From Burkholderiaceae bacterium (GTDB lineage Bacteria > Pseudomonadota > Gammaproteobacteria > Burkholderiales > Burkholderiaceae_C), in NCBI GenBank assembly GCA_024235995.1, contig JACKLI010000001.1:1984001-2048000 (forward strand): DNA of 64,000 bases, written 5' to 3'. Position numbers and translations under genes: made by a program. Below, in pieces: positions 18,759-29,172 of this stretch. The notes under the pieces are model-generated. The model saw only the letters and a list, made by a program, of their open reading frames with translations, did not search any database and had not been told where the DNA came from. How positions within the stretch are numbered: position 1 is the stretch's first letter; the number at the start of each line of letters is the position of its first letter.

Positions 18759-20841
18759 TCCGGCCGCGGCGGGCGATGCGCGCCACCACCGCCTGATGGC
18801 GGTCTTCATCGTGGGTTTTCTTGCCTTCCTGGCGCTCATGGCCTGGGCCGAGCGCGCCGGCCTGTCGCGCGACTGGATCGGGCCGATCTTCCTGTTCCTG
18901 TCGGTGATGGCCTACGCCGGCATCGGCATCTACGCGCGCACCACCGATCCGCAGGAGTTCTACGTCGCCGGCCGGCGCATTCCGGCGATGTACAACGGCA
19001 TGGCGACGGCGGCCGACTGGATGAGCGCGGCCTCGTTCATCAGCCTGTCGGGCGCGCTGTACCTGCAGGGCTTCTCGGGCACGGCGGCGCAGCCGGGCGG
19101 GCTGGCCTACGTGCTGGGCTGGACGGGGGGCTTCTGCCTGGTCGGCCTGCTGATCGCGCCGCGCCTGCGGGCCATGGAGCTGTACACCGTGCCCGATTTC
19201 TTCGCCGCGCGCTTCGGCCAGGGGCCGCGGCTGGTGGCGGCGCTGGGGGCGGTGGTGTGCTCGTTCATGTACGTGGTGGCGCAGATCTACGGCATCGGGC
19301 TGATCGCCTCGCGCCTGACGGGGGTGCAGTTCGAGATCGGCATCCTGCTGGGCCTGGGCGGGGTGCTGCTGTGCTCGTTCCTGGGCGGCATGCGCGCCAT
19401 CACCTGGACGCAGACGGTGCAGTACGTGGTGCTGCTGCTGGCCTTTCTGATCCCGGTGTCCTGGCTGGCCTACAAGCAGCTGGGCACGCCGCTGGCGCCG
19501 CTGGCCTATGGCGCGCAGCTGCCCAAGATCGCCGAGCTGGAGGAGGCGCTGATCGCCTCGCCCGCCGAGCAGCAGGTGCGGGCGGTGTTCGCCGCCCGCG
19601 CGCAGGAGCTGGCCCAGCGCCTGCAGGACCCGGCCACCGCCCTGGCGGGCGAGCGCTCCCGGCTGGACGCGCGCTTGCGCGCGCTCAAGGAACACGGCGC
19701 CGAGCTGTCGCAGCTGATGCAGGCGCGCCGCGAGCTGGCCGCGCTGCCGCGCGATGCCGAGGCGGCGCGCGAGAGCTGGACACGCGCCATGCAGGTGGCG
19801 CAGGAGCGCGCCCAGCCACTGGGTGGCCTGCCGCGCCAGGGCCAGGCCTTTGCCGGCGACCCCGATGGCACGCCGGCCGAGCAGGCCGCCTTCGACGGCT
19901 CGCGCCTGAACTTTCTGGCGCTGATGTTCTGCCTGATGGTGGGCACGGCCAGCCTGCCGCACCTGTTGACGCGCTTCTACACCACGCGCACCGTGGCCGA
20001 CACGCGCCGCTCGGTGGCGTGGTCGCTGGTGTTCATCGCGCTGCTGTACCTGGGCACGCCGGCGCTGGCGGTCCTGGTCAAGTACGAGGTCATGGAGCAC
20101 CTGGTGGGCAGCCAGTTTGGCGAGCTGCCGGCCTGGATCGCGCAGTGGGCGCGCGTCGATCCGGCGCTGATCTCGGTGCAGGACGTCAACGGCGACGGCG
20201 TGCTGCAGTTCGGCGAGATCCGCCTGGGTGCCGACATGATCATGCTGGCCACGCCCGAGCTGGGGGGCATGCCCTACGTGGTGTCGGGCCTGGTGGCCGC
20301 GGGCGGGCTGGCGGCGGCGCTGTCCACCGCCGACGGGCTGCTGCTGACCATCAGCAACGCGCTGGTGCACGACACCTCGCCCATCCGCGACAAGGTGGTG
20401 GTGGTGTCCGAGAACCGCGTGATCCTGTCCAAGTTCGCGCTGCTGGCCGCCGCCATGGTGGCCACCTTCGTGGCGGTGCTCAAGCCGGCCGAAATCCTGT
20501 CGCTGGTGACGGTGTCGTTTTCGCTGGCGGCGGCCACCTTCTTTCCGGGCCTGGTGGCGGGCCTGTTCTGGCGCCGCGCGGGCACGCGTGCCGCTACCTG
20601 GGGCATGCTGGCGGGCGCCGGCGTCACCGCGGGCTACATGCTGTGGACCCACCCCGGCCTGCGCGCCTGGTGGGGCCTGCCGCCGGGCGGGCTGTGGTGG
20701 GGCATCCATCCCATCTCGGCCGGCGTGTTCGGCGTGCCCCTGGGCTTTGCGGTGATCGGGCTGGGCTCGTTGCTGGAGCGCCGCGCCGCGGCGCCGGCCT
20801 CGGAAGCCCTGGCCTCAGAAGCGCCGGCTGACGTAGCGTGA
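18742..20841 (+). CDS. Sodium:solute symporter, VC_2705-like subfamily
   Basis: A 699-residue transporter of the SSS family (ActP relatives). N-terminal SSS features include [20 protein letters not shown] and [18 protein letters not shown]; the C-terminal half has [20 protein letters not shown]. Between them about 130 residues (260-385) are soluble and helical with heptad-like stretches ([33 protein letters not shown]), and residues 481-492 read [12 protein letters not shown], a canonical EF-hand calcium loop. It works with the preceding DUF4212 protein. Its 3' end overlaps the convergent DNA glycosylase gene by 27 bases. The substrate is not determined from sequence. Confidence 0.9.
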   Translation: MSRGPDPAAAGDARHHRLMAVFIVGFLAFLALMAWAERAGLSRDWIGPIFLFLSVMAYAGIGIYARTTDPQEFYVAGRRIPAMYNGMATAADWMSAASFISLSGALYLQGFSGTAAQPGGLAYVLGWTGGFCLVGLLIAPRLRAMELYTVPDFFAARFGQGPRLVAALGAVVCSFMYVVAQIYGIGLIASRLTGVQFEIGILLGLGGVLLCSFLGGMRAITWTQTVQYVVLLLAFLIPVSWLAYKQLGTPLAPLAYGAQLPKIAELEEALIASPAEQQVRAVFAARAQELAQRLQDPATALAGERSRLDARLRALKEHGAELSQLMQARRELAALPRDAEAARESWTRAMQVAQERAQPLGGLPRQGQAFAGDPDGTPAEQAAFDGSRLNFLALMFCLMVGTASLPHLLTRFYTTRTVADTRRSVAWSLVFIALLYLGTPALAVLVKYEVMEHLVGSQFGELPAWIAQWARVDPALISVQDVNGDGVLQFGEIRLGADMIMLATPELGGMPYVVSGLVAAGGLAAALSTADGLLLTISNALVHDTSPIRDKVVVVSENRVILSKFALLAAAMVATFVAVLKPAEILSLVTVSFSLAAATFFPGLVAGLFWRRAGTRAATWGMLAGAGVTAGYMLWTHPGLRAWWGLPPGGLWWGIHPISAGVFGVPLGFAVIGLGSLLERRAAAPASEALASEAPADVA

Positions 20842-21384
20842 ACCGGCCAGGCCGAAGCGCCAGGGCAAGGCCTGCGCCTTGCTGATGCCGATGCGCGGCC
20901 CCGCCACCACCTCGATGGGCCGCGCCGGATCGGGCGCGCGCACCGCGAACGGCGGGCGATCCAGCGGCAGGCCGTAGAAGGCCTTGTCGATGCCCAGCGC
21001 CTGGCCCACGCGGCCGGGGCCGGCGCACAGCAGGCGCTCGTCCTCCAGGCCGCGGCGCGCGCGCATGCGCTCCAGGCCATGGGTGGGCTGCAGGGCGCGG
21101 ATCAGCACGCCGGCGCCGTGGCCCTCTTCGCGGCAGACGAAGTTCAGGCACCAGTGCAGGCCGTAGTTGAAGTACACGTAGGCGTGGCCGGGCGGGCCGA
21201 ACATGGCGCGGTTGCGCTCGGTGGGGCCGCGGTGGGTGTGGGCGGCGGCGTCACTCATGTCGTAGGCCTCGGTTTCGACGATCACGCCGCCCACGCCGTC
21301 CACCAGCAGCGTGGCGCCGATCAGGCGGCGCGCCACCTCGAGGGCGTCGCCGGCGAAGTCCTTGCTCTTGAGGGTGCGTGTCAT
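20815..21384 (-). CDS. DNA-3-methyladenine glycosylase (AAG/MPG family)
   Basis: Base-excision repair enzyme removing alkylated purines. The 189-residue protein shows the family core: [21 protein letters not shown] with the catalytic Glu, [27 protein letters not shown] and a later [15 protein letters not shown]. Bacterial members are about 180-210 residues, so it is complete. The end overlaps the symporter gene by 27 bases in convergent orientation. It is divergent from the YhdH-type oxidoreductase gene with 70 bases between starts. Confidence 0.93.
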   Translation of the reverse strand: MTRTLKSKDFAGDALEVARRLIGATLLVDGVGGVIVETEAYDMSDAAAHTHRGPTERNRAMFGPPGHAYVYFNYGLHWCLNFVCREEGHGAGVLIRALQPTHGLERMRARRGLEDERLLCAGPGRVGQALGIDKAFYGLPLDRPPFAVRAPDPARPIEVVAGPRIGISKAQALPWRFGLAGSRYVSRRF

Positions 21385-21454
21385 GAAAGTGAAAGCGCCG
21401 CGTGGGCGGCGTGGCTAAGATTCTCGGTCAAGACCAGTTCCAAGGAGTTCATCC

Positions 21455-22441
21455 GTGTTCAAAGCCCTGTTGCTGACCAAGCCCGAAGGCGGCGCGCTGC
21501 AATGCGCCATCACCGACCTGGAGGAGGCCGCGCTGCCCGCCGGCGAGGTGCGGGTGCAGGTGGCGGCATCCACCCTCAACTACAAGGACGCGCTGGCCAT
21601 CACCGGCAAGGCGCCGGTGGTCCGCAGCTACCCCATGGTGCCAGGCATCGACTTTGCCGGCACGGTGCTGGAGTCCAGCGACCTGCGCTACCGCCAGGGC
21701 GACGCCGTGCTGCTCAACGGCTGGGGCGTGGGCGAGTCGCACTGGGGCGGCCTGGCGCAGCAGGCGCGCGTCAAGGCCGACTGGCTGGTGCCGCTGCCGG
21801 CCGGCCTGACGGCGCCGCAGGCCATGGCCATCGGCACTGCGGGCTACACCGCCATGCTGTGCGTGATGGCCCTGCAGCAGCACGGCGTGACACCGCAGCA
21901 GGGCCCGGTGCTGGTGACCGGCGCCAACGGCGGCGTGGGCTCGATCGCCATCGCGCTGCTGGCGCGCCTGGGCTTTACGGTGCACGCCAGCACCGGCCGC
22001 TTGAACGAGGCCGAGCACCTGAAGGCGCTGGGCGCCAGCGAGCTGGTCGACCGCGTCACGCTCGGCGGGCCCGGCAAGCCGCTGCAGAAGGAGCGCTGGG
22101 CCGCCGCCGTGGATGCCGTGGGCAGCCACACCCTGGCCAACGTCTGCGCCAGCCTGCGCTACGGCGGCGTGGTGGCCGCCTGCGGGCTGGCCCAGGGCAT
22201 GGACCTGCCGGCCACCGTCGCGCCCTTCATTCTGCGCGGCGTCACGCTGGTGGGGGTGGACAGCGTCATGGCACCCTACGCGCGCCGCGTGGAGGCCTGG
22301 CGCCGCCTGGCGCAGGAGCTGCCGGCCGAGGTGCTGGCCAGCAACACCCAGACCATCGGCCTGGCGCAGGCCGCCGGCATGGCCGCCGAGCTGCTGGCCG
22401 GGCGCGTGCGCGGGCGCGTGGTGGTCGACGTGAATCGCTGA
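21455..22441 (+). CDS. YhdH/AcuI-type NADPH-dependent oxidoreductase
   Basis: A 328-residue zinc-independent medium-chain dehydrogenase/reductase. YhdH/AcuI proteins reduce acrylyl-CoA and related enoyl-CoAs with NADPH. Visible are LNYKDALAITGK near the N-terminus, PGIDFAGTV, the nucleotide-binding VTGANGGVGSIAI near 155-167, and STGRLNEAEHLKALGASE. The start is GTG 21455, fixed by AAGGAG 7 bases before it and by the family N-terminus FKALLL. No zinc-ligand cysteines are seen, as expected. A terminator-like hairpin separates it from the convergent lipase gene. Confidence 0.92.
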   Translation: MFKALLLTKPEGGALQCAITDLEEAALPAGEVRVQVAASTLNYKDALAITGKAPVVRSYPMVPGIDFAGTVLESSDLRYRQGDAVLLNGWGVGESHWGGLAQQARVKADWLVPLPAGLTAPQAMAIGTAGYTAMLCVMALQQHGVTPQQGPVLVTGANGGVGSIAIALLARLGFTVHASTGRLNEAEHLKALGASELVDRVTLGGPGKPLQKERWAAAVDAVGSHTLANVCASLRYGGVVAACGLAQGMDLPATVAPFILRGVTLVGVDSVMAPYARRVEAWRRLAQELPAEVLASNTQTIGLAQAAGMAAELLAGRVRGRVVVDVNR

Positions 22442-22448
22442 GGCGCGG

Positions 22449-22473
22449 AAAAAGCCGGCCTTGCGGCCGGCTT
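22449..22473 (-). terminator. Terminator between convergent oxidoreductase and lipase genes
   Basis: AAGCCGGCC-TTGC-GGCCGGCTT; five T follow on the reverse strand, so it mainly ends the lipase transcript, but the stem can act for both. Confidence 0.85.
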
Positions 22474-22499
22474 CGTGGTCTGCCGCCGGGTGCCGTGGC

Positions 22500-23822
22500 T
22501 CAGCGCACCTGGTCGAAGAACTGCCGCGCCGCCGCCATGCAGAACGGCGGCTCGTAGCTGCCATGGTAGGCGCCGTAGTAGGCGGCGAACTCGGGCGAAG
22601 TGGGGTCGGTGGGCGCCTTGCCGCCGGGGCCGAAGACGGCCTGGATTTGAGCGTCCACGTCGACCGAGCTCACGTTCTTGACCCCGCTGGCCTGGAAGTT
22701 GGCGAACATCGGCAGCTGGTGCACCGCCGGCGGCACCGTGGGGTCGCCGGCACCGCCGCACAGCAGGGTCGGGGCCTTGGGTTTCCAGTCGAACAGGGTG
22801 TTCCTGGCCGCGTCCACGCTGATGCCGGCCTTGCTGTCGGTGATCATCGACTGCAGGAACGCCGGCTGCATCAGCGCATCGCGCGCCTGGTTGGGCGTGC
22901 CGCCCGGCAGCTTGCCCGCGGTGACCAGGGTGTCGTAGGTGTAGGTGGGGCTGGGCAGCAGGTTCTCGATGTCGGCGGCGTAAGGCGCCTTGAACACGTC
23001 CTCGGGCTTGTTGTAGACGTTGCCGTACACCTTCTGCCACGACGTGATGATGAAGGGCACGAAGAACTGGTAACCCGCGATGGCGTCGGGCACCTTCATG
23101 GCGCCGGCCAGGTTGTAGGGGCCGGCCAGGTGAGCGCCGGCCACCAGGTTGATCTCGTTGGCGTTGGCGGCTTCGGCGTTGCGCTGCGTGGCCATCGACG
23201 AATGCCCGCCCTGCGAGTAGCCGCTGACCATCACCTTGCCCGAGAACTTGACGCCGACGGCACCCGCCGCGTTGCGCGCCGCGCGGATCGAGTCGATCAC
23301 CGTGCTGGCCTCGGAGTCGGCGTGCAGGTAGGGGTGGTAGGCATAGGTGGACTTGGCGTAGCCCAGGTAGTCGCTGGCCACCACCGAATAGCCCTGCGCC
23401 GCGTAGAAGGCGGCCAGCATCATGGTTTCGGCGTTGGTCGGGTCGGCCATGGTGGTGGGCTTGAAGACCACGGTGCCGTGGGCGTAGGCCAGCAGCGGCG
23501 TGGCGGCGGTGGCGCAGGACGAGCCGGCGGGGCCGGTGGGCACCAGCAGCGCGCCGGACGAGTTGGCACCCGACTCGCCCTTGGCGCCGAGGGTGGCGTA
23601 GTTGAGCACCAGGATCTTCACGCCGCAGCTGGCCTTGCCGGTCAGCGCCTGCAGGCCGCTGGCCGCCGTGGCGGCGTCGATCTGCTCGGGCGTCAGGTCG
23701 GCCACGACGCGCGCCGGGTCCAGCAACTCGCCGCGCTTGGGGCCCGCGGGCTCGTCCGAGCCGCCGCAGGCGACCAGCAGCGCAGCGGCCGCGGCGATGG
23801 CAGACAGTTGAAGCAATTTCAT
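22500..23822 (-). CDS. Exported alpha/beta-hydrolase lipoprotein (secretory lipase-like)
   Basis: A 440-residue predicted lipoprotein: signal peptide with lipobox LLVAC followed by GG, cleavage before Cys19. The mature part is an alpha/beta hydrolase with the nucleophile elbow GYSQGG (Ser near 206), an upstream AYAHGTVVF loop, and a candidate acid in GGAGDPTVPP with a later His in the GAYHGSYEP stretch. It resembles secreted esterases/lipases that act on short or medium acyl esters; the substrate is not known. A perfect palindrome lies about 140 bases upstream of its start. It has a clear terminator. Confidence 0.85.
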   Translation of the reverse strand: MKLLQLSAIAAAAALLVACGGSDEPAGPKRGELLDPARVVADLTPEQIDAATAASGLQALTGKASCGVKILVLNYATLGAKGESGANSSGALLVPTGPAGSSCATAATPLLAYAHGTVVFKPTTMADPTNAETMMLAAFYAAQGYSVVASDYLGYAKSTYAYHPYLHADSEASTVIDSIRAARNAAGAVGVKFSGKVMVSGYSQGGHSSMATQRNAEAANANEINLVAGAHLAGPYNLAGAMKVPDAIAGYQFFVPFIITSWQKVYGNVYNKPEDVFKAPYAADIENLLPSPTYTYDTLVTAGKLPGGTPNQARDALMQPAFLQSMITDSKAGISVDAARNTLFDWKPKAPTLLCGGAGDPTVPPAVHQLPMFANFQASGVKNVSSVDVDAQIQAVFGPGGKAPTDPTSPEFAAYYGAYHGSYEPPFCMAAARQFFDQVR

Positions 23823-23964
23823 GGTATCCCTCTCGTGGTTGAAGCAAAGCGCTCAAGCCATGCATCGTGCAAAGGCACGGGCCGGGGGGCCATAGGGACT
23901 AACGCGAGGTGAGGGCCTGGCGTCAGGCGGCTGGCGTGAAACGGCCCGTCATCGACCGTGAATG

Positions 23965-23981
23965 ACTATCATATTGATAGT
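23965..23981. promoter_or_regulatory. Palindrome ACTATCA-TAT-TGATAGT
   Basis: Perfect 7-bp inverted repeat with a three-base centre in an AT-rich pocket upstream of the lipase gene (and downstream of the MFS gene). It has the size and symmetry of a dimeric repressor site (MarR or TetR type). The regulator is unknown. Confidence 0.45.
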
Positions 23982-24045
23982 TTCCTGGGATTGATTCATG
24001 CGGGCTACGAGCCCATTTCATTCAGAAATCGACGGGCAACAGGGC

Positions 24046-25272
24046 TCAGGCCGCCGCCATGCGGGCCGGCAGGCGCGCCTCGCGGATCGGCAGGTTGATG
24101 ACCGCGGCCAGCAGCGCCAGCACGATGTCGGCGCCCCACATCCAGCCGTAGCTGCCGAAGCGGGTGATGGCCAGGCCGCCCAGCCAGGCGCCCAGGAAGC
24201 CGCCGATCTGGTGGCTGAACAGGGTCAGCCCGAACAGCGTGCCCAGGTAGCGCACGCCGAACAGCTTGCCCACGATGCCGGCCGTGGGCGGCACCGTGGC
24301 CAGCCAGGTCAGGCCCAGGCCGATGGCGAACACGTAGAACACCCAGGGCTGGCTGGGCATCAGCAGGTACCAGCCCACCAGCACGGCGCGGCTGGCGTAC
24401 ATCAGCGCCAGGATCATCTTGCTGCGGTACACGCCCACCAGGTGGCCCACCCACAGGCTGCCGACGATGTTGGCCAGCCCGATCAGCGCCAGCGAGGTGC
24501 TGGCCACCGTGGGCGGCAGGCCGCACAGATCGACCTCGGTGGGCAGGTGCGTGACCAGGAAGGCGATGTGAAAGCCGCAGGTGAAAAAGCCCGCGTGCAG
24601 CAGCCAGTAGCTGCGGTCGCCCAGCGCCTGGCGCAACGCCTGGCGCAGGCCGCCGCCGGCGGGCGCCGCCGCGTGCGACGGGTGGGCGTGCCCGTGGCTG
24701 CCGCGCGTCAGCCTGCCCACCAGCGGCAGCGCTGCCAGCGTCAGCGCGGCCAGGCTGTACATGGCGCCCATCCAGCCCAGTGCCTGGATCAGCCTTTGCG
24801 TGAGCGGCGCAAACACGAACTGCCCCAGCGAGCCGCCCGCGTTGATGACGCCCGAGGCCGCGCCGCTGGCCTGCGCGGACATGCGCTGCGCCGCCGCGCC
24901 GATCAGCACCGAGAAGCTGCCCGCGCCCGCGCCGGCGGCCACCAGCAGGCCCTGCGTGGCGATCAGCCCCCAGGTGGAGCCGGCCAGCGGCGTCAGCGCC
25001 GTGCCCAGCGCCAGCAGCACGATGCCGATCAGCAGCACCGCGCGCGGGCCCCAGCGGTCGGCCGCCGCGCCGGCCAGCGGCTGGATGGCGCCCCAGCTGA
25101 ACTGGGCCACCGCAAAGGCAAAGCTGATGCTGGCGATGCCCAGGCCGGTGGAGCTGTTGATGGGCCCCAGGAACAGGCCCACCGACTGGCGCGCGCCCAT
25201 GGTGATCATCATGATGCCGGCGGCCGCCAGCGTGATGGCCCAGGCGCCGGGTTCTTTGAGCTTGGAGAGCAT
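24046..25272 (-). CDS. Major facilitator superfamily transporter
   Basis: A 408-residue inner-membrane protein with about twelve hydrophobic segments. MFS marks include GARQSVGLFLGPI in the first segment, AGAAADRWGPR (the loop 2-3 motif), and GHLVGVYRSKMIL between segments 8 and 9. The central loop has a His-rich patch (HGHAHPSHAAA), common in MFS linkers. It is divergent from a LysR regulator gene 125 bases away, which probably controls it. Monocarboxylate or aromatic-acid uptake is possible, but the substrate cannot be read from sequence. Confidence 0.88.
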   Translation of the reverse strand: MLSKLKEPGAWAITLAAAGIMMITMGARQSVGLFLGPINSSTGLGIASISFAFAVAQFSWGAIQPLAGAAADRWGPRAVLLIGIVLLALGTALTPLAGSTWGLIATQGLLVAAGAGAGSFSVLIGAAAQRMSAQASGAASGVINAGGSLGQFVFAPLTQRLIQALGWMGAMYSLAALTLAALPLVGRLTRGSHGHAHPSHAAAPAGGGLRQALRQALGDRSYWLLHAGFFTCGFHIAFLVTHLPTEVDLCGLPPTVASTSLALIGLANIVGSLWVGHLVGVYRSKMILALMYASRAVLVGWYLLMPSQPWVFYVFAIGLGLTWLATVPPTAGIVGKLFGVRYLGTLFGLTLFSHQIGGFLGAWLGGLAITRFGSYGWMWGADIVLALLAAVINLPIREARLPARMAAA

Positions 25273-25379
25273 GGGGCGTGTTCCGGGGGGAGGGTGGCTG
25301 AAACCGAAGGCGGGGTGGCGACCATGGCGATGATAGGGCTGTTCGACTGAGCGATTGAGCCCATAATTGGGTCCGTTAC

Positions 25380-25396
25380 GTCAATGATTTGTTGAC
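25380..25396. promoter_or_regulatory. Candidate LysR operator GTCAA-N7-TTGAC
   Basis: An inverted repeat with a LysR-like T-N11/13-A layout sits at the start of the LysR gene, in the divergent intergenic region with the MFS gene. Autoregulation is likely by analogy. Confidence 0.45.
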
Positions 25397-25397
25397 A

Positions 25398-26381
25398 ATG
25401 AACCTGCGCGGCACCGCATCCTCATCGCTTCGCGCCACCGGCGCCGCACCGCCCGAGGCCTTCTGGCTGCCGTCCTGGCACGCCTTCATCAAGACGGTGG
25501 AGCTGGGCAGCATGGCCGCCGCCGCGCGAGCGCTGGACTGCACGCGCGCGCAGGTCAGCCGTCAGATGGCCGAGCTGGAGGCGCACCTGGGCGCGCGCCT
25601 GCTCGAGCGCTCGACCCGCCGCCTGCGGCCCACGCCCGCCGGCGAGGTGTTTTTGCAGCACGCGCGCCAGGCGCTGGACAGCGTGGCCGCCACGCACATC
25701 GCGCTGGGCCAGCAGGCCGGCCGGCCCCAGGGCGTGCTGCGCGTCAGCGCCACCATCACCTTCGGGCGCATCCACGTCGCCCCGCTGCTGCCGCCGCTGC
25801 TGGCCGCGCACCCGCAGCTGGTGTGCGAACTGATCCTGACCGACCAGCTGGTGGACCTGGTGCAAGACCAGATCGACCTGGCCCTGCGCATGACGCGCAG
25901 CCCGCCGCAGGACGCGGTGGCGCGGCGCATCGCCGGCATCGAGCGCGCCATCTTCGCCGCGCCGGCCTACCTGGCCGCGCACGGCGCGCCCGCCAGCGTG
26001 GCCGAGCTGGCTCGCCACCAGACGCTGAGCTACCTGCTGACCGACGACGACCACTGGCGCCTGCAGGACGCCGGCGGCGCCGAGCACCGCCTGCCCAGCA
26101 GCAGCCGGCTGCGCCTGAACAGCACCGACGCGCTGCTGGACGCGGCGCTGGCCGGGCTGGGCCTGGCCATCCTGCCGGTTTATCTGGTGGCGCCGCACGT
26201 GGCGGCCGGCCGGCTGCAGGCGGTGCTGCCGCAGGTGCAGCCCGTCACTCCGCACGGCAACGCCATCTACGCCTGCTACACCCCCAGCCGCGTGCGCAGC
26301 CCCAAGGTGCGCGTGCTGCTGGATGCGCTGCGCGAGCGCTTCGAGCCGCTGCCGCCGTGGCAGCGCTTCGATCAGGCCTGA
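25398..26381 (+). CDS. LysR-family transcriptional regulator
   Basis: A 327-residue regulator. The N-terminal winged helix-turn-helix reads FIKTVELGSMAAAARAL, followed by SRQMAELEAHLGARLLERS and LRPTPAGEVFLQHARQAL; the rest is the two-lobed effector-binding domain (VLRVSATITFGR, LICEL-type strand, LGLAILPVYLV). I used ATG 25398; TTG codons upstream are possible but less likely. It is divergent from the MFS transporter and converges with a thioredoxin-like gene, overlapping it by ten bases. The inducer is unknown but is probably a substrate of the transporter. Confidence 0.92.
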   Translation: MNLRGTASSSLRATGAAPPEAFWLPSWHAFIKTVELGSMAAAARALDCTRAQVSRQMAELEAHLGARLLERSTRRLRPTPAGEVFLQHARQALDSVAATHIALGQQAGRPQGVLRVSATITFGRIHVAPLLPPLLAAHPQLVCELILTDQLVDLVQDQIDLALRMTRSPPQDAVARRIAGIERAIFAAPAYLAAHGAPASVAELARHQTLSYLLTDDDHWRLQDAGGAEHRLPSSSRLRLNSTDALLDAALAGLGLAILPVYLVAPHVAAGRLQAVLPQVQPVTPHGNAIYACYTPSRVRSPKVRVLLDALRERFEPLPPWQRFDQA

Positions 26382-26701
26382 AGCCGGCGCAGCGCCTGCT
26401 CGACCTCGGTGCCCGCCTGCGGCCGCACCACGCGGGCCAGCTCCTGCCCGTCCTTCAGGAACACCAGCGTCGGCCACAGCTTGACGCGAAAGCTGCGCCC
26501 CAGCGGCCGCCCGGGGCCGTCCTCCACCTTGACGTGCGGCACCGCCTCGCCCGCCTGCGCGAAGGCCGACGCGATGTGCGGCTGCGCGCCCTGACACCAG
26601 CCGCACCAGTTGGCGCCGAACTCCAGCACCAGCGGGCCGCGCGTGGCGTCCACGTCGGCGCGGGTCAGGGTTTCGGGCGTGAAGGTGGCGGTGTAGGGCA
26701 T
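26372..26701 (-). CDS. Thioredoxin-fold protein (CGWC)
   Basis: A 109-residue cytoplasmic protein with thioredoxin features: LVLEFGANWCGWCQ near 24-37 (active-site CGWC in place of CGPC), VKVEDGPGR, and VKLWPTLVFLKDG with the cis-proline. No signal peptide is visible. It may act as a disulfide reductase with altered redox potential because of the Gly-Trp dipeptide. Its end overlaps the LysR gene by ten bases. The partner is unknown. Confidence 0.88.
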   Translation of the reverse strand: MPYTATFTPETLTRADVDATRGPLVLEFGANWCGWCQGAQPHIASAFAQAGEAVPHVKVEDGPGRPLGRSFRVKLWPTLVFLKDGQELARVVRPQAGTEVEQALRRLQA

Positions 26702-26816
26702 GGCGGCGCGCGAAGTGTGGGGCGATCATAGCGGCCGGCGGCGGTATCCCCACCCCGTGCACGGGCAAGCGCGTGGGCGCCGGCGCCCTGGCGCCAACAC
26801 GCTATGTTCGGGCGTG

Positions 26817-27251
26817 ATGAGAGCCATGGATGACCTGTCCCAGCGGCCCGACCGCGTCGCCATCGCGCGGCTGGTCGAGCGCTTCTACGCCGACGTGCGC
26901 GCCGATGAGTTGCTGGCCCCGGTGTTCGAGCCGCTGCTGCACGACCACTGGCCCGCGCACCGGGTGCGCATGACGGACTTCTGGTGCACCACGCTCAGGC
27001 TGGAGCGCAGCTTTCGCGGCGACGTCCACCACAAGCACATGGCGCTGGCCGGCATCCGGCCCGCGCACCTGCGGCGCTGGCTGCGCCTGTGGCAGCGCGA
27101 CACCGCGCTGGAGCTGAACCCGGCCGCCGCCGCCCGCCTGCAGGACGTGGCGGTGGGCATCGCCCGCGTGATGGCCCTGGGCTGGTTCGGGCGTCTGCCC
27201 TCGCGCGATCAGCTGCTGGAGGAGCTGGCCCTGGACGCCTCGGCGGCGTAG
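26817..27251 (+). CDS. Group III truncated hemoglobin
   Basis: A 144-residue heme protein of the 2-on-2 globin class III. Features are LVERFYADVRADELLAPVFEP, MTDFWCTTLRLERSFRG and the proximal-His helix IRPAHLRRWLRLWQRD. Such globins bind O2 or NO and may work in redox chemistry or detoxification. ATG 26817 is used; 26826 is equally possible. The 3' end overlaps mobA (convergent) by 43 bases. Confidence 0.88.
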   Translation: MRAMDDLSQRPDRVAIARLVERFYADVRADELLAPVFEPLLHDHWPAHRVRMTDFWCTTLRLERSFRGDVHHKHMALAGIRPAHLRRWLRLWQRDTALELNPAAAARLQDVAVGIARVMALGWFGRLPSRDQLLEELALDASAA

Positions 27252-27904
27252 GCGCCCGGGCCGCCATCCGCCGCGCGCAACGCCTCCAGCGTGTTGAGGT
27301 TGGCAAAAGCCTGCGGGTCGTCGTCCGGGCGGTCGAAGGCAAGCTGCGTGGTGCGGTGCTGCGCGCTCCAGTCCAGGATGCGGCGCCCACCGGCCTGCAG
27401 GTAACGCTGCAGGCTGCCGGCCAGCGTGGTGCGCAGCAGGCAGAACACCGGCTGGGCCTGCAGGCGCAGCGCGCCCTGGGCATCGCGTTCGGGCGTCGCG
27501 ACCATGGCGATTTCGGCCTCTTGCGCGCGCAGGGCATGCGCCAGGCGCTCGCAAAGCGATAGCGGAAAGTGCGGTGTGTCGCACGGCACCGTCAGCAGCA
27601 GCGGCGTGCTGGCGTGCGCCAGGCCGGCCAGAAAGCCCGCCAGCGGGCCGGGGTGGTCGGGCAGGGCGTCGGCCAGCACCGGCACGCCGAAGGCCTGGTA
27701 TTCGTCCCGGTGGCGGTTGGCGCTGATCAGGATGTGCGCCGGCGGCAGGCTTTGCCGGCGCAGGCGCTCCAGCGCGTGCCGCGCCAGCGGCCGGCCCTGG
27801 AAGACCTGCAGGCCCTTGTCCGCGCCGCCCATGCGCGCGCCGCGGCCGCCGGCCAGGACGAGGGCGGTGATGGGCGGCAGGGCGGTTGGCGGCGTGGCGG
27901 TCAC
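27209..27904 (-). CDS. mobA: Molybdenum cofactor guanylyltransferase
   Basis: Transfers GMP from GTP to molybdopterin-Mo to make the guanine dinucleotide cofactor. The 231-residue protein has the signature LAGGRGARMGGADKGLQ at about 17-33, a HPGPLAGFLAGL loop and VPCDTPHFP. No ATG fits; GTG 27904 precedes the conserved core and gives normal length, so I use it. It follows moaA by 29 bases on the same strand, forming a short molybdopterin operon. Its end overlaps the hemoglobin gene by 43 bases. Confidence 0.93.
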   Translation of the reverse strand: MTATPPTALPPITALVLAGGRGARMGGADKGLQVFQGRPLARHALERLRRQSLPPAHILISANRHRDEYQAFGVPVLADALPDHPGPLAGFLAGLAHASTPLLLTVPCDTPHFPLSLCERLAHALRAQEAEIAMVATPERDAQGALRLQAQPVFCLLRTTLAGSLQRYLQAGGRRILDWSAQHRTTQLAFDRPDDDPQAFANLNTLEALRAADGGPGAYAAEASRASSSSS

Positions 27905-27933
27905 GAACGGAGGCAGGCGGGCGGGGCAGCGGC

Positions 27934-29070
<1,137 letters not shown>

Positions 29071-29172
29071 GCGGCCCATTATGCGCAAGCGCCGAAGGCG
29101 CGCTGCCCGTGGTGGCATGCGCGCACACGGCCAGCACGTTAGGATCGGTGATCGCTTGAAGGCCACGCCGTG

